From assembly GCF_004784475.1 (NCBI RefSeq), contig NZ_SRRT01000002.1:930001-994000 (forward strand): a DNA stretch of 64,000 nt, read 5' to 3'. The notes beneath the pieces are model-generated. The model saw only the letters and a list, made by a program, of their open reading frames with translations. It was not told where the DNA came from and ran no database searches. Origin of the DNA: Streptomyces bauhiniae. GTDB lineage: Bacteria > Actinomycetota > Actinomycetes > Streptomycetales > Streptomycetaceae. Positions 24,457-32,196 of this stretch are shown one piece after another. Numbering within the stretch: the first letter of the stretch is position 1; every line of letters begins with the position of its first letter. The position numbers were made by a program, and so were the translations under genes.

Positions 24457-24521
24457 ACCGTCGAGGGGTGTACCAGCGGTACATCCCTCACGGGGCGGGC
24501 GGGACGTACCGTCGAGGGGTG
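24457..24521. promoter_or_regulatory. Operator region: palindrome flanked by direct repeats
   Basis: TGTACC-AGC-GGTACA at 24469-24483 is a perfect inverted repeat in the divergent gap between the ADH (start 24382) and the XRE regulator (start 24519). The 14-mer ACCGTCGAGGGGTG occurs at 24457-24470 and again at 24508-24521. The second copy overlaps the regulator's GTG start, which fits autoregulation. Confidence 0.5.
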
Positions 24522-25400
24522 GACAACCGTGAAGAGGTCCGCGAGTTCCTGACCTCGCGGCGAGCGAAGATCACCCCCGAGCGGGCCGGGCTGCCCGCCG
24601 GGCCCCGGCGCCGCGTGCCCGGCCTGCGCCGCAGCGAGGTCGCGGCGCTGGCGGACGTCAGCGTGGAGTACTAAGCCAAGCTGGAGCGCGGAAACCTGGC
24701 CGGGGTCTCACCGGCCGTCCTGGAGTCCGTCGCCCGCGCCCTCCAACTGGACGACGCCGAGCGCGCCCACCTGCTGCACCTGGCCCAGGCCGCCGACGGC
24801 TCCGACGCCCTCACCCGCCCCCGCCGCCGGCGCGCCAAAGAGCCGGCGGCGCCCCACCGCAGCCTCCAGTGGACCCTGGACGCCGTCACGGCGGGCCCGG
24901 CCTTCGTGCGCAACGCCCGCATGGACGTGGTCGCGGCGAACCGGCTGGCCCGCGCCTTCTACAGCGACCTCTACACCGGCCCCCAGCCGCCGAACCTCGC
25001 CCGCTTCAACTTCCTCGACCCGGCCTCCCGGCGCTTCTACCCGGACTGGGACACCTTCGCCGACATCGCCGTCGCCATCCTGCGCACCGAGGCCGGCCGC
25101 GACCCGTACGACCGGGACCTGCACGACCTCGTCGGCGAACTCTCCACCCGCAGCGAGGAGTTCCGCTCCCGCTGGGCCGCCCACGACGTCCGCCACCACG
25201 GCACCGGCACCAAGCACTTCCACCACCCCACCGTCGGCCCCCTCACCCTCGCCTACGAGGGCCTCCAGCTCACCGCCGACCCCGCCCTGACCCTGACCGT
25301 CTACACGGCCGAACCGGGCTCGGCGTCCGAGGAGGGGCTACGGCTGCTCGCGTCCTGGTCGGCCACGGAGGAAGCCGCCCCGCGCTCCGCCACCGGCTGA
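24519..25400 (+). pseudogene. XRE/MmyB-type regulator interrupted by a TAA stop
   Basis: The reading frame opens at GTG 24519 and encodes an N-terminal helix-turn-helix (REFLTSRRAKITPER, then LRRSEVAALADVSVEY). It hits TAA at 24672-24674. The same frame continues without any other stop to 25400 as AKLERGN, then the MmyB-like ligand-binding domain (NARMDVVAANRLARAF, LARFNFLDPASRRFYPDW). The intact family reads SVEYYAKLERGN at this point, so a single TAC (or TAT) to TAA change explains the break. Full length would be 293 residues. Translation could restart at ATG 24906 or 24924, giving a fragment without the DNA-binding domain. The divergent ADH-SDR-cupin operon was its likely target. Confidence 0.85.
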
Positions 25401-25476
25401 CCCGCACGCGGTCCGTCCGGGCGAATACCTCCGGACACCACCTTTCGACCCCGCCGATCGGGGAACCCACACCCCC

Positions 25477-26082
25477 ATGCGCGCTCTCGTCATCAACTGC
25501 ACCCTCAAGCCGTCCCCGGAGCCCTCGAACACCGAGGCGCTCGCGGGGATCGTGATCGCCGCACTCAAGGGCTACGGAGTGGAGGTGGACGTCGTACGGG
25601 CCGTCGATCTGAACATCGCGCCCGGCGTCGAGACCGACATGGGGAAGGGGGACGAGTGGCCCGGTGTGCACGAGAAGCTGCTCGCCGCCGAGATCCTCGT
25701 CATCGCGTCGCCGACCTGGGTCGGGCACCCGTCGTCGGTGGCGCAGCGGGTGCTGGAGCGGATGGACGCCATGATCAGCGAGACGGACGACGACGGGCGG
25801 CCGGTCGCGTACAACCGGGTCGCCGGGGTGGTGGTGACCGGCAACGAGGACGGCGCCCACCATGTGATCAGCGAGATCGACGGCGCCCTCGGCGACATCG
25901 GGTACACGGTCCCCGGCCAGGCGTGGACCTACTGGCACCTCGGCCCCGGTCCCGGCCCGAACTACCTGGACGAGGAGCGCGGCCACGACTGGGCGGCCTC
26001 CACCGGGCGGGCCATGGCGTCCAACCTGTTCCACACCGCGCGGGCGCTGGCCGCGCACCCCGTACCCGCGCCCCCGTCCTGA
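25477..26082 (+). CDS. Flavodoxin-like NAD(P)H-dependent FMN reductase
   Basis: A 201-residue flavodoxin-fold protein. The FMN-phosphate loop region is NCTLKPSPEPSNTEAL, and the flavin-binding loops include VIASPTWVGHPSSVAQRVLERMD and GNEDGAHHVISEI. These match the NADPH-dependent FMN reductase/flavodoxin family used for quinone or azo reduction. ATG 25477 has no strong ribosome site. It follows the broken XRE regulator by 76 nt on the same strand. It converges with the SpoIIE phosphatase gene, 17 nt apart. Confidence 0.85.
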   Translation: MRALVINCTLKPSPEPSNTEALAGIVIAALKGYGVEVDVVRAVDLNIAPGVETDMGKGDEWPGVHEKLLAAEILVIASPTWVGHPSSVAQRVLERMDAMISETDDDGRPVAYNRVAGVVVTGNEDGAHHVISEIDGALGDIGYTVPGQAWTYWHLGPGPGPNYLDEERGHDWAASTGRAMASNLFHTARALAAHPVPAPPS

Positions 26083-26099
26083 CGCCCCGGCCCAGACGG

Positions 26100-27302
26100 T
26101 CAGATGTCCGCGCCGGCGTGGGCGTGGCGGCTCTCGCCGGTGGGGCCGTGCCAGTCGAGGCACAGCACGGTGGCGTCGTCCTCGAGGTGGTCCTGGCATG
26201 CCTCGAGGACCGCCGCGACCAGGTGGCGTACGACCTCGCGCGGATGCTCCGCGGCGGTGTCCCGGAGGAGGGCGGGCAGGTCGACGGAGGCGGCCTGGCG
26301 TTCCTGCATGCCGTCGGTGTAGAGCACCAGGCGGTCGCCGGGCCGCAGATCGATGTCCTGCACCTCGTACGGGCCGCGCGGTCCGGCCACGCCGAAGGGC
26401 AGGTTGACGTCCAGATGGACCGGTTCGACCTCGCCGCCGCGCAGCCGCAGCGGCCAGAGGTGCCCGGCGTTGACGAGCTGGACACCGCTCCCGTCGAGGG
26501 CGACGCGCAGCAGTTGGCCGGTGGCGAAGGTCCGCCGGCCGTTCTCGAGCAGCGCCTGGTGGACGCGCTCGGCTTGCTCCGCCAGGCCGACTCCGGCCCG
26601 GCGGGCGCCGCGTGAGGCGTTGACCAGCAGGGTGGCCATCAGCGCGGCGTGGACGTCGTGGCCCATCGCGTCGGTGACGGACAGGTGCAGGGTGTCGTGG
26701 TCGAGGGTGTAGTCGTAGGTGTCGCCGGCGATGCTGTCCGCCGGGACCAGGGCGGCGGCGAGGGCGAACTCGGCGGCCTCGCAGGAGGGCGCGGAGGGCA
26801 GGAGCTGGCGCTGGATCTCCGCGGCGAGGCTCACCGGGGTGGTGCGCTGGCCCCAGTGGTAGAGGTCGGTGAAGCGGCGGTCGGTGACGATGATGTACGC
26901 CAGCGCGTGCGCCGCCTCGCCGACCTGTTGCAGTACGTCCTCCGTCACCTCGGGCAGCCACAGTTCCAGCACGCCGATGGTGTCGCCGCGGTTGGTGACC
27001 GGGGCGAGGACCCGCTGTCCCTCCCCGCCTTCCGGGGCCTGGACCAGCTTCTGGGTGCGCAGGACCTCCTCGTAGACGCTGCCGGCCAGCGGGATCTGGT
27101 CGGCTCGGCGGCCCTGCTGGGTCGGCGTCTCCTCGGTGACGCGCACCACGCGCCGCCCGACGACGTCGACGAACAGGAACGACACGTACTGCGCGCCGAA
27201 CCGCTCGCGCAGGTTGCGCGCGACCACGTCGAGGGAAGCCACCGGAGCGGCCGCCTCCGCCGCTGCCAGCACCTCGGCCAGTCCGATACCGTCACGCGTC
27301 AC
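26100..27302 (-). CDS. GAF-SpoIIE (PP2C-type) phosphatase
   Basis: A 400-residue protein with an N-terminal GAF-like sensor region (about 20-150) and a C-terminal SpoIIE/PP2C phosphatase domain (about 185-385). Metal-binding motifs of the phosphatase are visible: [34 protein letters not shown] and [12 protein letters not shown]. Such proteins dephosphorylate STAS antagonists of the RsbV type and so release sigma factors. GTG 27302 is chosen since GGGAGG lies 5 nt before it; ATGs upstream in frame are less supported. The single STAS protein at 9651-9974 has an altered serine, so pairing cannot be claimed. Confidence 0.88.
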   Translation of the reverse strand: MTRDGIGLAEVLAAAEAAAPVASLDVVARNLRERFGAQYVSFLFVDVVGRRVVRVTEETPTQQGRRADQIPLAGSVYEEVLRTQKLVQAPEGGEGQRVLAPVTNRGDTIGVLELWLPEVTEDVLQQVGEAAHALAYIIVTDRRFTDLYHWGQRTTPVSLAAEIQRQLLPSAPSCEAAEFALAAALVPADSIAGDTYDYTLDHDTLHLSVTDAMGHDVHAALMATLLVNASRGARRAGVGLAEQAERVHQALLENGRRTFATGQLLRVALDGSGVQLVNAGHLWPLRLRGGEVEPVHLDVNLPFGVAGPRGPYEVQDIDLRPGDRLVLYTDGMQERQAASVDLPALLRDTAAEHPREVVRHLVAAVLEACQDHLEDDATVLCLDWHGPTGESRHAHAGADI

Positions 27303-27596
27303 GTCAGCCTCCCTGGGTCGAACCATTCTCCTTCCCGCCGGTCGAACCGGCACACGAAGCGGCCCAGGTGGGCGGCCCTCACTCGACGGCCGGCGGTGCC
27401 GACCGCAGGCCCCGGCTCCAGCGCAGCGTCAGCCGGATCAGCCCGGCCAGGGTGAGCACGAAGACAGCCGGACGTCCTTCATGACGAGCACCTCCCGCTC
27501 GGAAGCCGTCACCTGCTGCTTCCGCCGTCCGCGCGGCCACGGATGCGGCGAAGGGGCCGCGCCCGTCGGACGCGGCCCTCCCGTGGTGCGCTCCCG
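27303..27596. other. Intergenic region with a possible frameshifted small ORF
   Basis: No intact gene is evident in this 294-bp stretch. On the minus strand an ATG at 27482, preceded by GGGAGG, reads MKDVR and then runs out of frame. The adjacent frame reads [20 protein letters not shown] up to a stop at 27379-27381. One inserted base would give a 34-residue single-helix membrane peptide. This may be a frameshifted small gene or chance. Confidence 0.3.
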
Positions 27597-27998
27597 CTAG
27601 TCGAGCAGCGTGACCGAGTAGTCCAGCGTGGTCCCGGTGACGGAGTACGTCGCCGTCTGGCCGTTGTCGCAGTACGAGACGTACCGGTTGCCGTAGTTCT
27701 TGGTACCGGCGACGGCGTCGACGTACGGGCGCAGGTCGGTGCCCTCCGGGAACGACGTGGTCGTCAGGTCGATGGTCCGGGTCTGGTTCACGGGGTACGC
27801 GTCCGTCGACGGCGACTGCTCCCCGGTACGGGTGGTCGCGGCCCAGGAGAGCACGAACCCCGAGTTGTTCACCACCGCGACCTTCTGGACACAGGGCTCC
27901 GCCTGCGCGGGCGCGGCCTGCGCGGTCACCGCCGGGACGGCGGCGAGGGCGACGGCACCCATCAGCGGCAGCGCGGTCCTGAAGAGCTTGCGGTTCAT
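27597..27998 (-). CDS. Secreted hypothetical protein
   Basis: A 133-residue precursor with a clear Sec signal peptide (MNRKLFRTALPLMGAVALAA, cleavage near VTAQA-AP). The mature region has two cysteines, near residues 36 and 109 (AEPCVQK and VSYCDNG), likely a disulfide, and is rich in Thr/Val/Asn in beta-strand patterns (VAVVNNSGFVLSWAATT, TYSVTGTTLDYSVTLL). I do not recognise the family. Such small exported beta proteins are common and variable in Streptomyces. It stands alone, with decayed sequence upstream of its promoter region. Confidence 0.7.
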   Translation of the reverse strand: MNRKLFRTALPLMGAVALAAVPAVTAQAAPAQAEPCVQKVAVVNNSGFVLSWAATTRTGEQSPSTDAYPVNQTRTIDLTTTSFPEGTDLRPYVDAVAGTKNYGNRYVSYCDNGQTATYSVTGTTLDYSVTLLD

Positions 27999-28297
27999 CG
28001 TTCGACTCCCTCTCGTAGGACGTCAAGTCCCTTGCTGTGTACGGGACTTGGGATGCGGCGCGAGTACCCGGAGAAGTCCCGCGGCCACTCCCGTCCTCCG
28101 GCCGGCGCAGCGAATCGGCCATTCGTTCGGATCGGAGGAGCGCAGCCGGGCGCACCGGCCCGTGAGACACGTGTCAAGGCTGCTCGCCGCCCGTGCGGTC
28201 GCGTCCGTCGCCGGGGCCCAGGGGGCGTCACCGGCTGTCCGGGCGATGCCGTCGTGCGAGGAGGGGGCGGATGCGGAATGGCCGAATCCGAGGGCGG

Positions 28298-28455
28298 TCA
28301 GGCCGGCCAGGAGTGCGCCGCGAAGAACACCAGGACGCCGAGCGCGCCAAGCACCGTGAACGAGACCGAGAACCCGACGTTCACCCGCCGGTGCCGAGCC
28401 CGAAGAAGCCGAGGGCCAGCGGCGGGTACGCCGACGTGGTGAAGGCCACGTCCAT
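28298..28455 (-). pseudogene. Remnant of a membrane protein gene
   Basis: The ATG at 28455 opens a frame for MDVAFTTSAYPPLALGFFGL then GTGG and a stop at 28381-28383. A second hydrophobic piece starts at a GTG overlapping that stop (28384) and reads NVGFSVSFTVLGALGVLVFF, AAHSWPA, stop at 28298. A third frame continues GLTALGFG. Hydrophobic segments spread over shifted frames point to a multi-pass membrane protein gene that has lost internal sequence and suffered frameshifts. Its family is not identified. Confidence 0.55.
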
Positions 28456-28492
28456 GCGTCTCAGTGTTCCGAAGGGGGCACCGGGGTGCATG

Positions 28493-28554
28493 TGCGGCGC
28501 CGATGCCCCGGCTGCCGCCCGTGATCAGGGCGACGTTCCCTCGGATCGGTTCAT
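28493..28554 (-). pseudogene. Remnant of a short-chain dehydrogenase start
   Basis: On the minus strand the frame 28546-28493 reads IRGNVALITGGSRGIGAA, the unmistakable cofactor-binding start of an SDR (TGGSRGIG). The nearest ATG (28554) is in another frame and stops after nine codons, so a frameshift separates start and body. After GIGAA the homology ends abruptly at the membrane-protein remnant. It is a truncated, frameshifted fragment. The stretch 28000-28297 upstream of the secreted protein gene shows no gene. Confidence 0.65.
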
Positions 28555-28618
28555 GCCGTCGAGCCTGGCTGTCAGCGGCGCCGGGGGCCGGCGGGAACCG
28601 GACCCGGCGTTGCGCCGG

Positions 28619-28942
28619 TCAGTGCCCGGCGCCGAGTTCGATGCACAGCACCCCGACGGCGATGAGGCAGATACCCGCGCCCATGACCCTGGTGAGGGGT
28701 TCACCGAAGAGCGCGCGCGAGGCGACGGCGGTGAGGGCGACCCCGGCGGCGGCCCAGATGCCGTAGGCGACGCCGAGGGCCATGCCGCCGTGCAGGGCCA
28801 GGGTGAGGAAGGTGAAGGCGGCCAGGTAGCCAGTGATGGTCCCGGCGAGCCACCGCTTGCCGCGCCCTCGGGAGGCCATGCCCAGGCACAGCGTGCCGGC
28901 GACCTCGATGAGGATGGCCCCGGTGAGGAAGGCCCAGGTCAC
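28619..28942 (-). CDS. SMR-family multidrug efflux subunit
   Basis: A 107-residue small multidrug resistance protein with four membrane helices. The essential glutamate of helix 1 is present in GAILIEVAGTLCL (Glu about 13), and helix 3 has the family signature GVAYGIWAAAGV. It exports cationic drugs or guanidinium-type compounds by proton antiport. It starts at GTG 28942, overlapping the stop of the preceding SMR gene by 4 nt, so the two are translationally coupled and probably form a heterodimer like EbrAB or YkkCD. The operon is headed by a TetR regulator. Confidence 0.9.
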   Translation of the reverse strand: MTWAFLTGAILIEVAGTLCLGMASRGRGKRWLAGTITGYLAAFTFLTLALHGGMALGVAYGIWAAAGVALTAVASRALFGEPLTRVMGAGICLIAVGVLCIELGAGH

Positions 28943-29298
28943 GAGGGTGCCCCTTCCTCGCGGGCGTGGCGGGCCTGGGCGGACTGCGCGCCGAGTTCGA
29001 CGCAGAGCACGCCCGCGATCACCAGGGCGATGCCGATGCCCATGACCCCGGTGAGCGGATCGCCGAAGAAGAGGGCGGCGAGGACCGCGGTGAGGGCGAC
29101 ACCGGAGGCGCCCCAGATGCCGTACGCGACACCGAGGGCCAGTCCGGCGCGCAGCACCAGGGCCAGGACGGTGAAGGAGCCGACGTAGCCGACGACCACG
29201 AGGACGTAGAGCGCCGGATGGTCGAGGGCGCCGCGCAGGGAGAGGGTGGCGGTCACTTCGAGCAGGATCGCCGCGGTGAGCAGCAGCCACTTCCTCAT
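28939..29298 (-). CDS. SMR-family multidrug efflux subunit
   Basis: A 119-residue SMR protein: four helices, the helix-1 glutamate in AAILLEVTATLSL (Glu about 14), and GVAYGIWGASGVALT in helix 3. It has a longer cytosolic tail (SAQARHAREEGAPS) than its partner. Its ATG at 29298 overlaps the TetR stop, and its own stop overlaps the next SMR start, both by 4 nt. The tight TetR-SMR-SMR layout indicates a regulated paired efflux pump. Confidence 0.9.
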   Translation of the reverse strand: MRKWLLLTAAILLEVTATLSLRGALDHPALYVLVVVGYVGSFTVLALVLRAGLALGVAYGIWGASGVALTAVLAALFFGDPLTGVMGIGIALVIAGVLCVELGAQSAQARHAREEGAPS

Positions 29299-29843
29299 GA
29301 CGCGGGGTCCTCTGCCAGGAGGCCCTCGACGACGGCCAGCAGTTCGGCGCGGTCGCGTACGGGGACGGGGAAGACGCCGGTGGCTGCGGCCGTCCAGTAC
29401 CCGTCGGCCAGCAGCCGGGCCGCCGTGAGCCGGGCCCGCGTGGTGTCCGGCAGGTCGTCCGGCAGGGTAAGCCAGGGCTCGATACGGCGCACCCAGGCGT
29501 CGGTCAGCGCGGTGCGGTAGTGCGCGTCGGTGTAGATGGCGAAGTCCGCGCGGTCGAACGGGGCGTTCAGGGCGACCTCGACATGCGCCCGGATGCGCTG
29601 GGCCGGGGTGGCGGCCTCCAGGGGCCGGCCGAGCTGCTCGAGCAGGAGCCTCTCCCACCGGTCGGCGACATGGTCGACGACCCCCAGCATCAGGGCCTCC
29701 TTGGTCGGAAAGTGGTACATCAGCCCCGGCTTCGACAGCCCGACCTCCTTAGCCGCCGCCTCCAGCGTGATCGCCCCGCCACCCTCGGCCCGGAGCAGAT
29801 TCAGCGCCCCGTCGAGGATGCGCTGCTTCGCGTTCTTGGCCAT
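29295..29843 (-). CDS. TetR-family repressor of the SMR operon
   Basis: A 182-residue TetR regulator. The N-terminal helix-turn-helix spans AKQRILDGALNLL to KEVGLSKPGLMYHFPTKEAL (about 5-48). The C-terminal ligand domain is unremarkable. It is the first gene of the operon with the two SMR pump genes (4-nt overlaps). A perfect 22-bp palindrome 8 nt upstream of its ATG is almost certainly its operator, so it should repress its own operon and be released by a pump substrate. Confidence 0.93.
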   Translation of the reverse strand: MAKNAKQRILDGALNLLRAEGGGAITLEAAAKEVGLSKPGLMYHFPTKEALMLGVVDHVADRWERLLLEQLGRPLEAATPAQRIRAHVEVALNAPFDRADFAIYTDAHYRTALTDAWVRRIEPWLTLPDDLPDTTRARLTAARLLADGYWTAAATGVFPVPVRDRAELLAVVEGLLAEDPAS

Positions 29844-29850
29844 GCCTCGA

Positions 29851-29872
29851 CTTTACCAACCGGTTGGTAAAG
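29851..29872. promoter_or_regulatory. 22-bp perfect palindrome, TetR operator
   Basis: The half-site CTTTACCAACC at 29851-29861 is followed directly by its exact reverse complement to 29872. It begins 8 nt upstream of the TetR start codon (29843), where bound repressor would block transcription. Length and perfection fit a TetR-dimer site. Confidence 0.85.
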
Positions 29873-29896
29873 CACGTCAAGCGACAGGGAACTAAC

Positions 29897-29911
29897 TGGA
29901 CCGCTCGGTCA
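29897..29911. promoter_or_regulatory. Operator candidate for the second TetR gene
   Basis: TGGACCGCTCGGTCA is an imperfect palindrome 21 nt upstream of the GTG of the plus-strand TetR gene (29933). A related site, TGGAACGAACAGTCA (11 of 15 positions identical), precedes the SDR gene at 30539-30553. Confidence 0.5.
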
Positions 29912-29932
29912 AGAACAGATACGGTCCACCCC

Positions 29933-30517
29933 GTGGCCAGGACCAAGGAATTCGACCCGGACGCGGCACTCCAGTCAGCCCTCGAACTGTTCTGGCGGCG
30001 CGGCTACGAAGCGACCTCGATGGCCGACCTCGTACAGCACCTCGGCATCGGCCGGGCCAGCATCTACGCCACCTTCGGCAACAAGCATGACCTGTACCTC
30101 AAGGCGCTGGACCGCTACAACGAGCACCGCGACCTGACCCTCCTGCACGAACTCTCCCAACCGGGTCCCGCCCTGCCAGTCGTACGCGCGATGGTACGGC
30201 GTTTCGCGGCCGAGGCGAGCAGCGAACTCCAGCGCGGCAAAGGGTGTTTCGTCACCAACACGGCCGTCGAGCTGGGTGCGGACGACGCGGCCGCGGCCGG
30301 CCGGGTCGGGGCGAGCTGGGACCACATCGAGACCCTGCTGCACTCGGCACTCGTGCGGGCCCGCGCGCAGGGCGAGCTGCCCCCGGACCGTGATCCGCAG
30401 GCGCTCGCCCGGATGCTGCTGGTGCTGATGCAGGGCTTGCGGGTGGTCGGCAAGGCGTCGAGCGATCCGGGGCGGGTCGTGGACGCGGCCGAGCAGGCGC
30501 TGAAGCTGCTGGATTGA
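29933..30517 (+). CDS. TetR-family regulator
   Basis: A 194-residue TetR protein: helix-turn-helix at the N-terminus (FDPDAALQSALELFWRRGYE, then LVQHLGIGRASIYATFGNKHDLY) and a C-terminal TetR_C domain of the AefR/YxaF-like type (KGCFVTNTAVELG). GTG 29933 (MARTKEFDPD) is chosen over an upstream in-frame ATG at 29864 that lies inside the divergent operator. The SDR gene follows 54 nt downstream. Similar palindromic sites precede both genes, so it probably regulates itself and the SDR. Confidence 0.92.
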   Translation: MARTKEFDPDAALQSALELFWRRGYEATSMADLVQHLGIGRASIYATFGNKHDLYLKALDRYNEHRDLTLLHELSQPGPALPVVRAMVRRFAAEASSELQRGKGCFVTNTAVELGADDAAAAGRVGASWDHIETLLHSALVRARAQGELPPDRDPQALARMLLVLMQGLRVVGKASSDPGRVVDAAEQALKLLD

Positions 30518-30538
30518 GCGGTGCGGGTGCCTCGAATG

Positions 30539-30553
30539 TGGAACGAACAGTCA
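30539..30553. promoter_or_regulatory. TetR site copy before the SDR gene
   Basis: TGGAACGAACAGTCA lies 18 nt upstream of the SDR start (GTG 30572) and resembles the site before the TetR gene at 29897. It suggests a separate regulated promoter for the SDR within the 54-nt gap. Confidence 0.45.
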
Positions 30554-30571
30554 ACAAGGGGAGTTGTCAAC

Positions 30572-31336
30572 GTGACCGCACGCTTCACCGGCAGAACCGT
30601 CCTCGTCACCGGCGCGGGTTCCGGCATCGGCCGTGCCATCGCGCTCGCCTTCGCCGCCGAGGGGGCCTCCGTGGTCGCGGCCGGCCGCACCGCCGCCCCG
30701 CTCGAAGAAACGGCTGCCTTGATTGAGGCAGCGGGCGGCAACGCAGTCGCGATCACGGCGGACGTAAGCCGCTCCGCCGAGGTCCGGAAGCTGGTCCGCC
30801 GCACCGTCGACCGGTTCGGCGCCCTCGACATCGCGGTCAACAACGCGGGCGTCTTCCGGGGCGGCGCCCCCGTGGCCGATCTGCCGGAGGAGGACTGGCG
30901 GGCCCTGCTCGACATCAACGTCACGGGAGTCCTGTTCAGCCTTCAGGCCGAGGTGGCCCAGATGCGCACCCAGCCCGGCGGCGGCGCGATCGTCAACATC
31001 GCCTCCAACCTCGGCGCCCACCGCCGCGCGAAGGGCCTGGCGGCGTACATCGCGAGCAAGGCGGCCGTCTCCGCGCTGACCCGTGCCGCCGCCCTCGATC
31101 ACATCGCCGACGGGGTCCGTATCAACGCGGTGAGCCCCGGTCCGTCCGACACCGCGATGTCACTGCGGCCCGGTGAGACCGAGGCCGACCGGGCGTCCCG
31201 GATGAAGGACGTGGCGCCGCTGGGGCGGGTGTCGTCCACCGCCGAGATCGCGGCGGCGGTGCTGTACCTGGCCTCGCCCGACGCCGCCTCCGTGGTCGGC
31301 ACCGACCTGGTCGTGGACGGAGGCGCGGCGGCCTGA
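30572..31336 (+). CDS. Short-chain dehydrogenase/reductase
   Basis: A 254-residue classical SDR with TGAGSGIGRA for the cofactor (about 13-22), NNAG, catalytic Ser in VNIASNLG and Tyr/Lys in YIASK. The residue context after beta-2 (VVAAGRTAAPLEE) has Gly-Arg, which suggests NADP(H). The start is GTG 30572 with AAGGGGAG about 10 nt upstream. It is likely the effector gene of the upstream TetR regulator. It converges with a second SDR gene, 29 nt apart. The substrate is unknown. Confidence 0.92.
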   Translation: MTARFTGRTVLVTGAGSGIGRAIALAFAAEGASVVAAGRTAAPLEETAALIEAAGGNAVAITADVSRSAEVRKLVRRTVDRFGALDIAVNNAGVFRGGAPVADLPEEDWRALLDINVTGVLFSLQAEVAQMRTQPGGGAIVNIASNLGAHRRAKGLAAYIASKAAVSALTRAAALDHIADGVRINAVSPGPSDTAMSLRPGETEADRASRMKDVAPLGRVSSTAEIAAAVLYLASPDAASVVGTDLVVDGGAAA

Positions 31337-31365
31337 CGCGGCTCGCCAGGAACGGCCTGACGCGG

Positions 31366-32103
31366 CTACCAGGGGACGACGCCCGCGTCCTCGTGGAACG
31401 ACCCGGAGGGCCCGTCGTCGGGCAGGGTGGCGAGCCGGATCGCCGTGGCCGCGCCCTGCTCGGGGGTGCGGGAGCCCGCGTGGCCGTTGAAGTCGGTGGC
31501 CACCAGGCCGGGGCACATGGCGTTGATCAGGATGCCGGTCCCGGCGAGCTGCCGGGCGTACTGCACGGTCATGCCGTTGAGGAACGTCTTCGAGGGGGCG
31601 TACGCCGCCATGACCGGCCCGATCTCGGTGTCCGGGTCCGCCTGCCGGGTCAGGGAGCCGACGGAGCTGGAGACGTTGACGATGCGCGGCGCGGAGGAGC
31701 GGCGCAGCAGGGGCAGCATCGCGTTGGTGACCCGGACGACGCCGAGGACGTTGGTGTCCACGACGGTGCGGATCAGGCCGAGGTCGATCGTGGTCGGGTC
31801 CTGGACCCAGTCCGGCCCCAGGTCGCCGGAGATGCCGGCGTTGTTGACCAGGACGTCCAGGCCGCCCGCCTGCCGCTCGACCAGCGCCGCCGCCTCGGCC
31901 ACGCTCCGGTCGTCGGTCACGTCCAGCGGCACCCCGAAGGCGTCCACCCCGGCGGCCCGGAGCTTGTCGACCGCCGCCTCGCGCCGCGCGTCGTCGCGGG
32001 CTCCGACGCCCACCCGGAAGCCGAGGGCGCCGAGGCCGGCCGCGATCTCGTATCCGATTCCCTTGTTCGCGCCGGTGACCAGCGCGGTCTTCGCTTCGCT
32101 CAT
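31366..32103 (-). CDS. Short-chain dehydrogenase/reductase
   Basis: A 245-residue SDR of the carbonyl-reductase-like group: ALVTGANKGIGYEIA at the N-terminus, NNAGIS, VNVSSSVGSL and YAPSK for catalysis. The TGANKGIG form is typical of NADPH-dependent carbonyl reductases. ATG 32103. It is divergent from a LysR regulator; a 21-bp perfect palindrome lies between the two starts, so it is the probable target of that regulator. Confidence 0.92.
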   Translation of the reverse strand: MSEAKTALVTGANKGIGYEIAAGLGALGFRVGVGARDDARREAAVDKLRAAGVDAFGVPLDVTDDRSVAEAAALVERQAGGLDVLVNNAGISGDLGPDWVQDPTTIDLGLIRTVVDTNVLGVVRVTNAMLPLLRRSSAPRIVNVSSSVGSLTRQADPDTEIGPVMAAYAPSKTFLNGMTVQYARQLAGTGILINAMCPGLVATDFNGHAGSRTPEQGAATAIRLATLPDDGPSGSFHEDAGVVPW

Positions 32104-32157
32104 GATTCGATGCTCGCTCGTGGACCGGGGGTGGTGCCAACACCGATGCGGTGGGCT

Positions 32158-32178
32158 GTGATACCCGGCGGGTATCAC
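32158..32178. promoter_or_regulatory. 21-bp perfect palindrome, LysR site
   Basis: GTGATACCCG, one central G, then the exact reverse complement of the arm. It contains the LysR-type T-N11-A pattern (TACCCGGCGGGTA). It sits 18 nt upstream of the LysR start and 54 nt upstream of the divergent SDR start, the classical position for a LysR recognition site. Confidence 0.85.
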
Positions 32179-32196
32179 CGGGTCTACGCTGGAGGC

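Noticed and set aside
26100..27302. SpoIIE phosphatase paired with the STAS protein at 9651
   Set aside because: They are 16 kb apart and the STAS phospho-site is altered; no sequence evidence links them.
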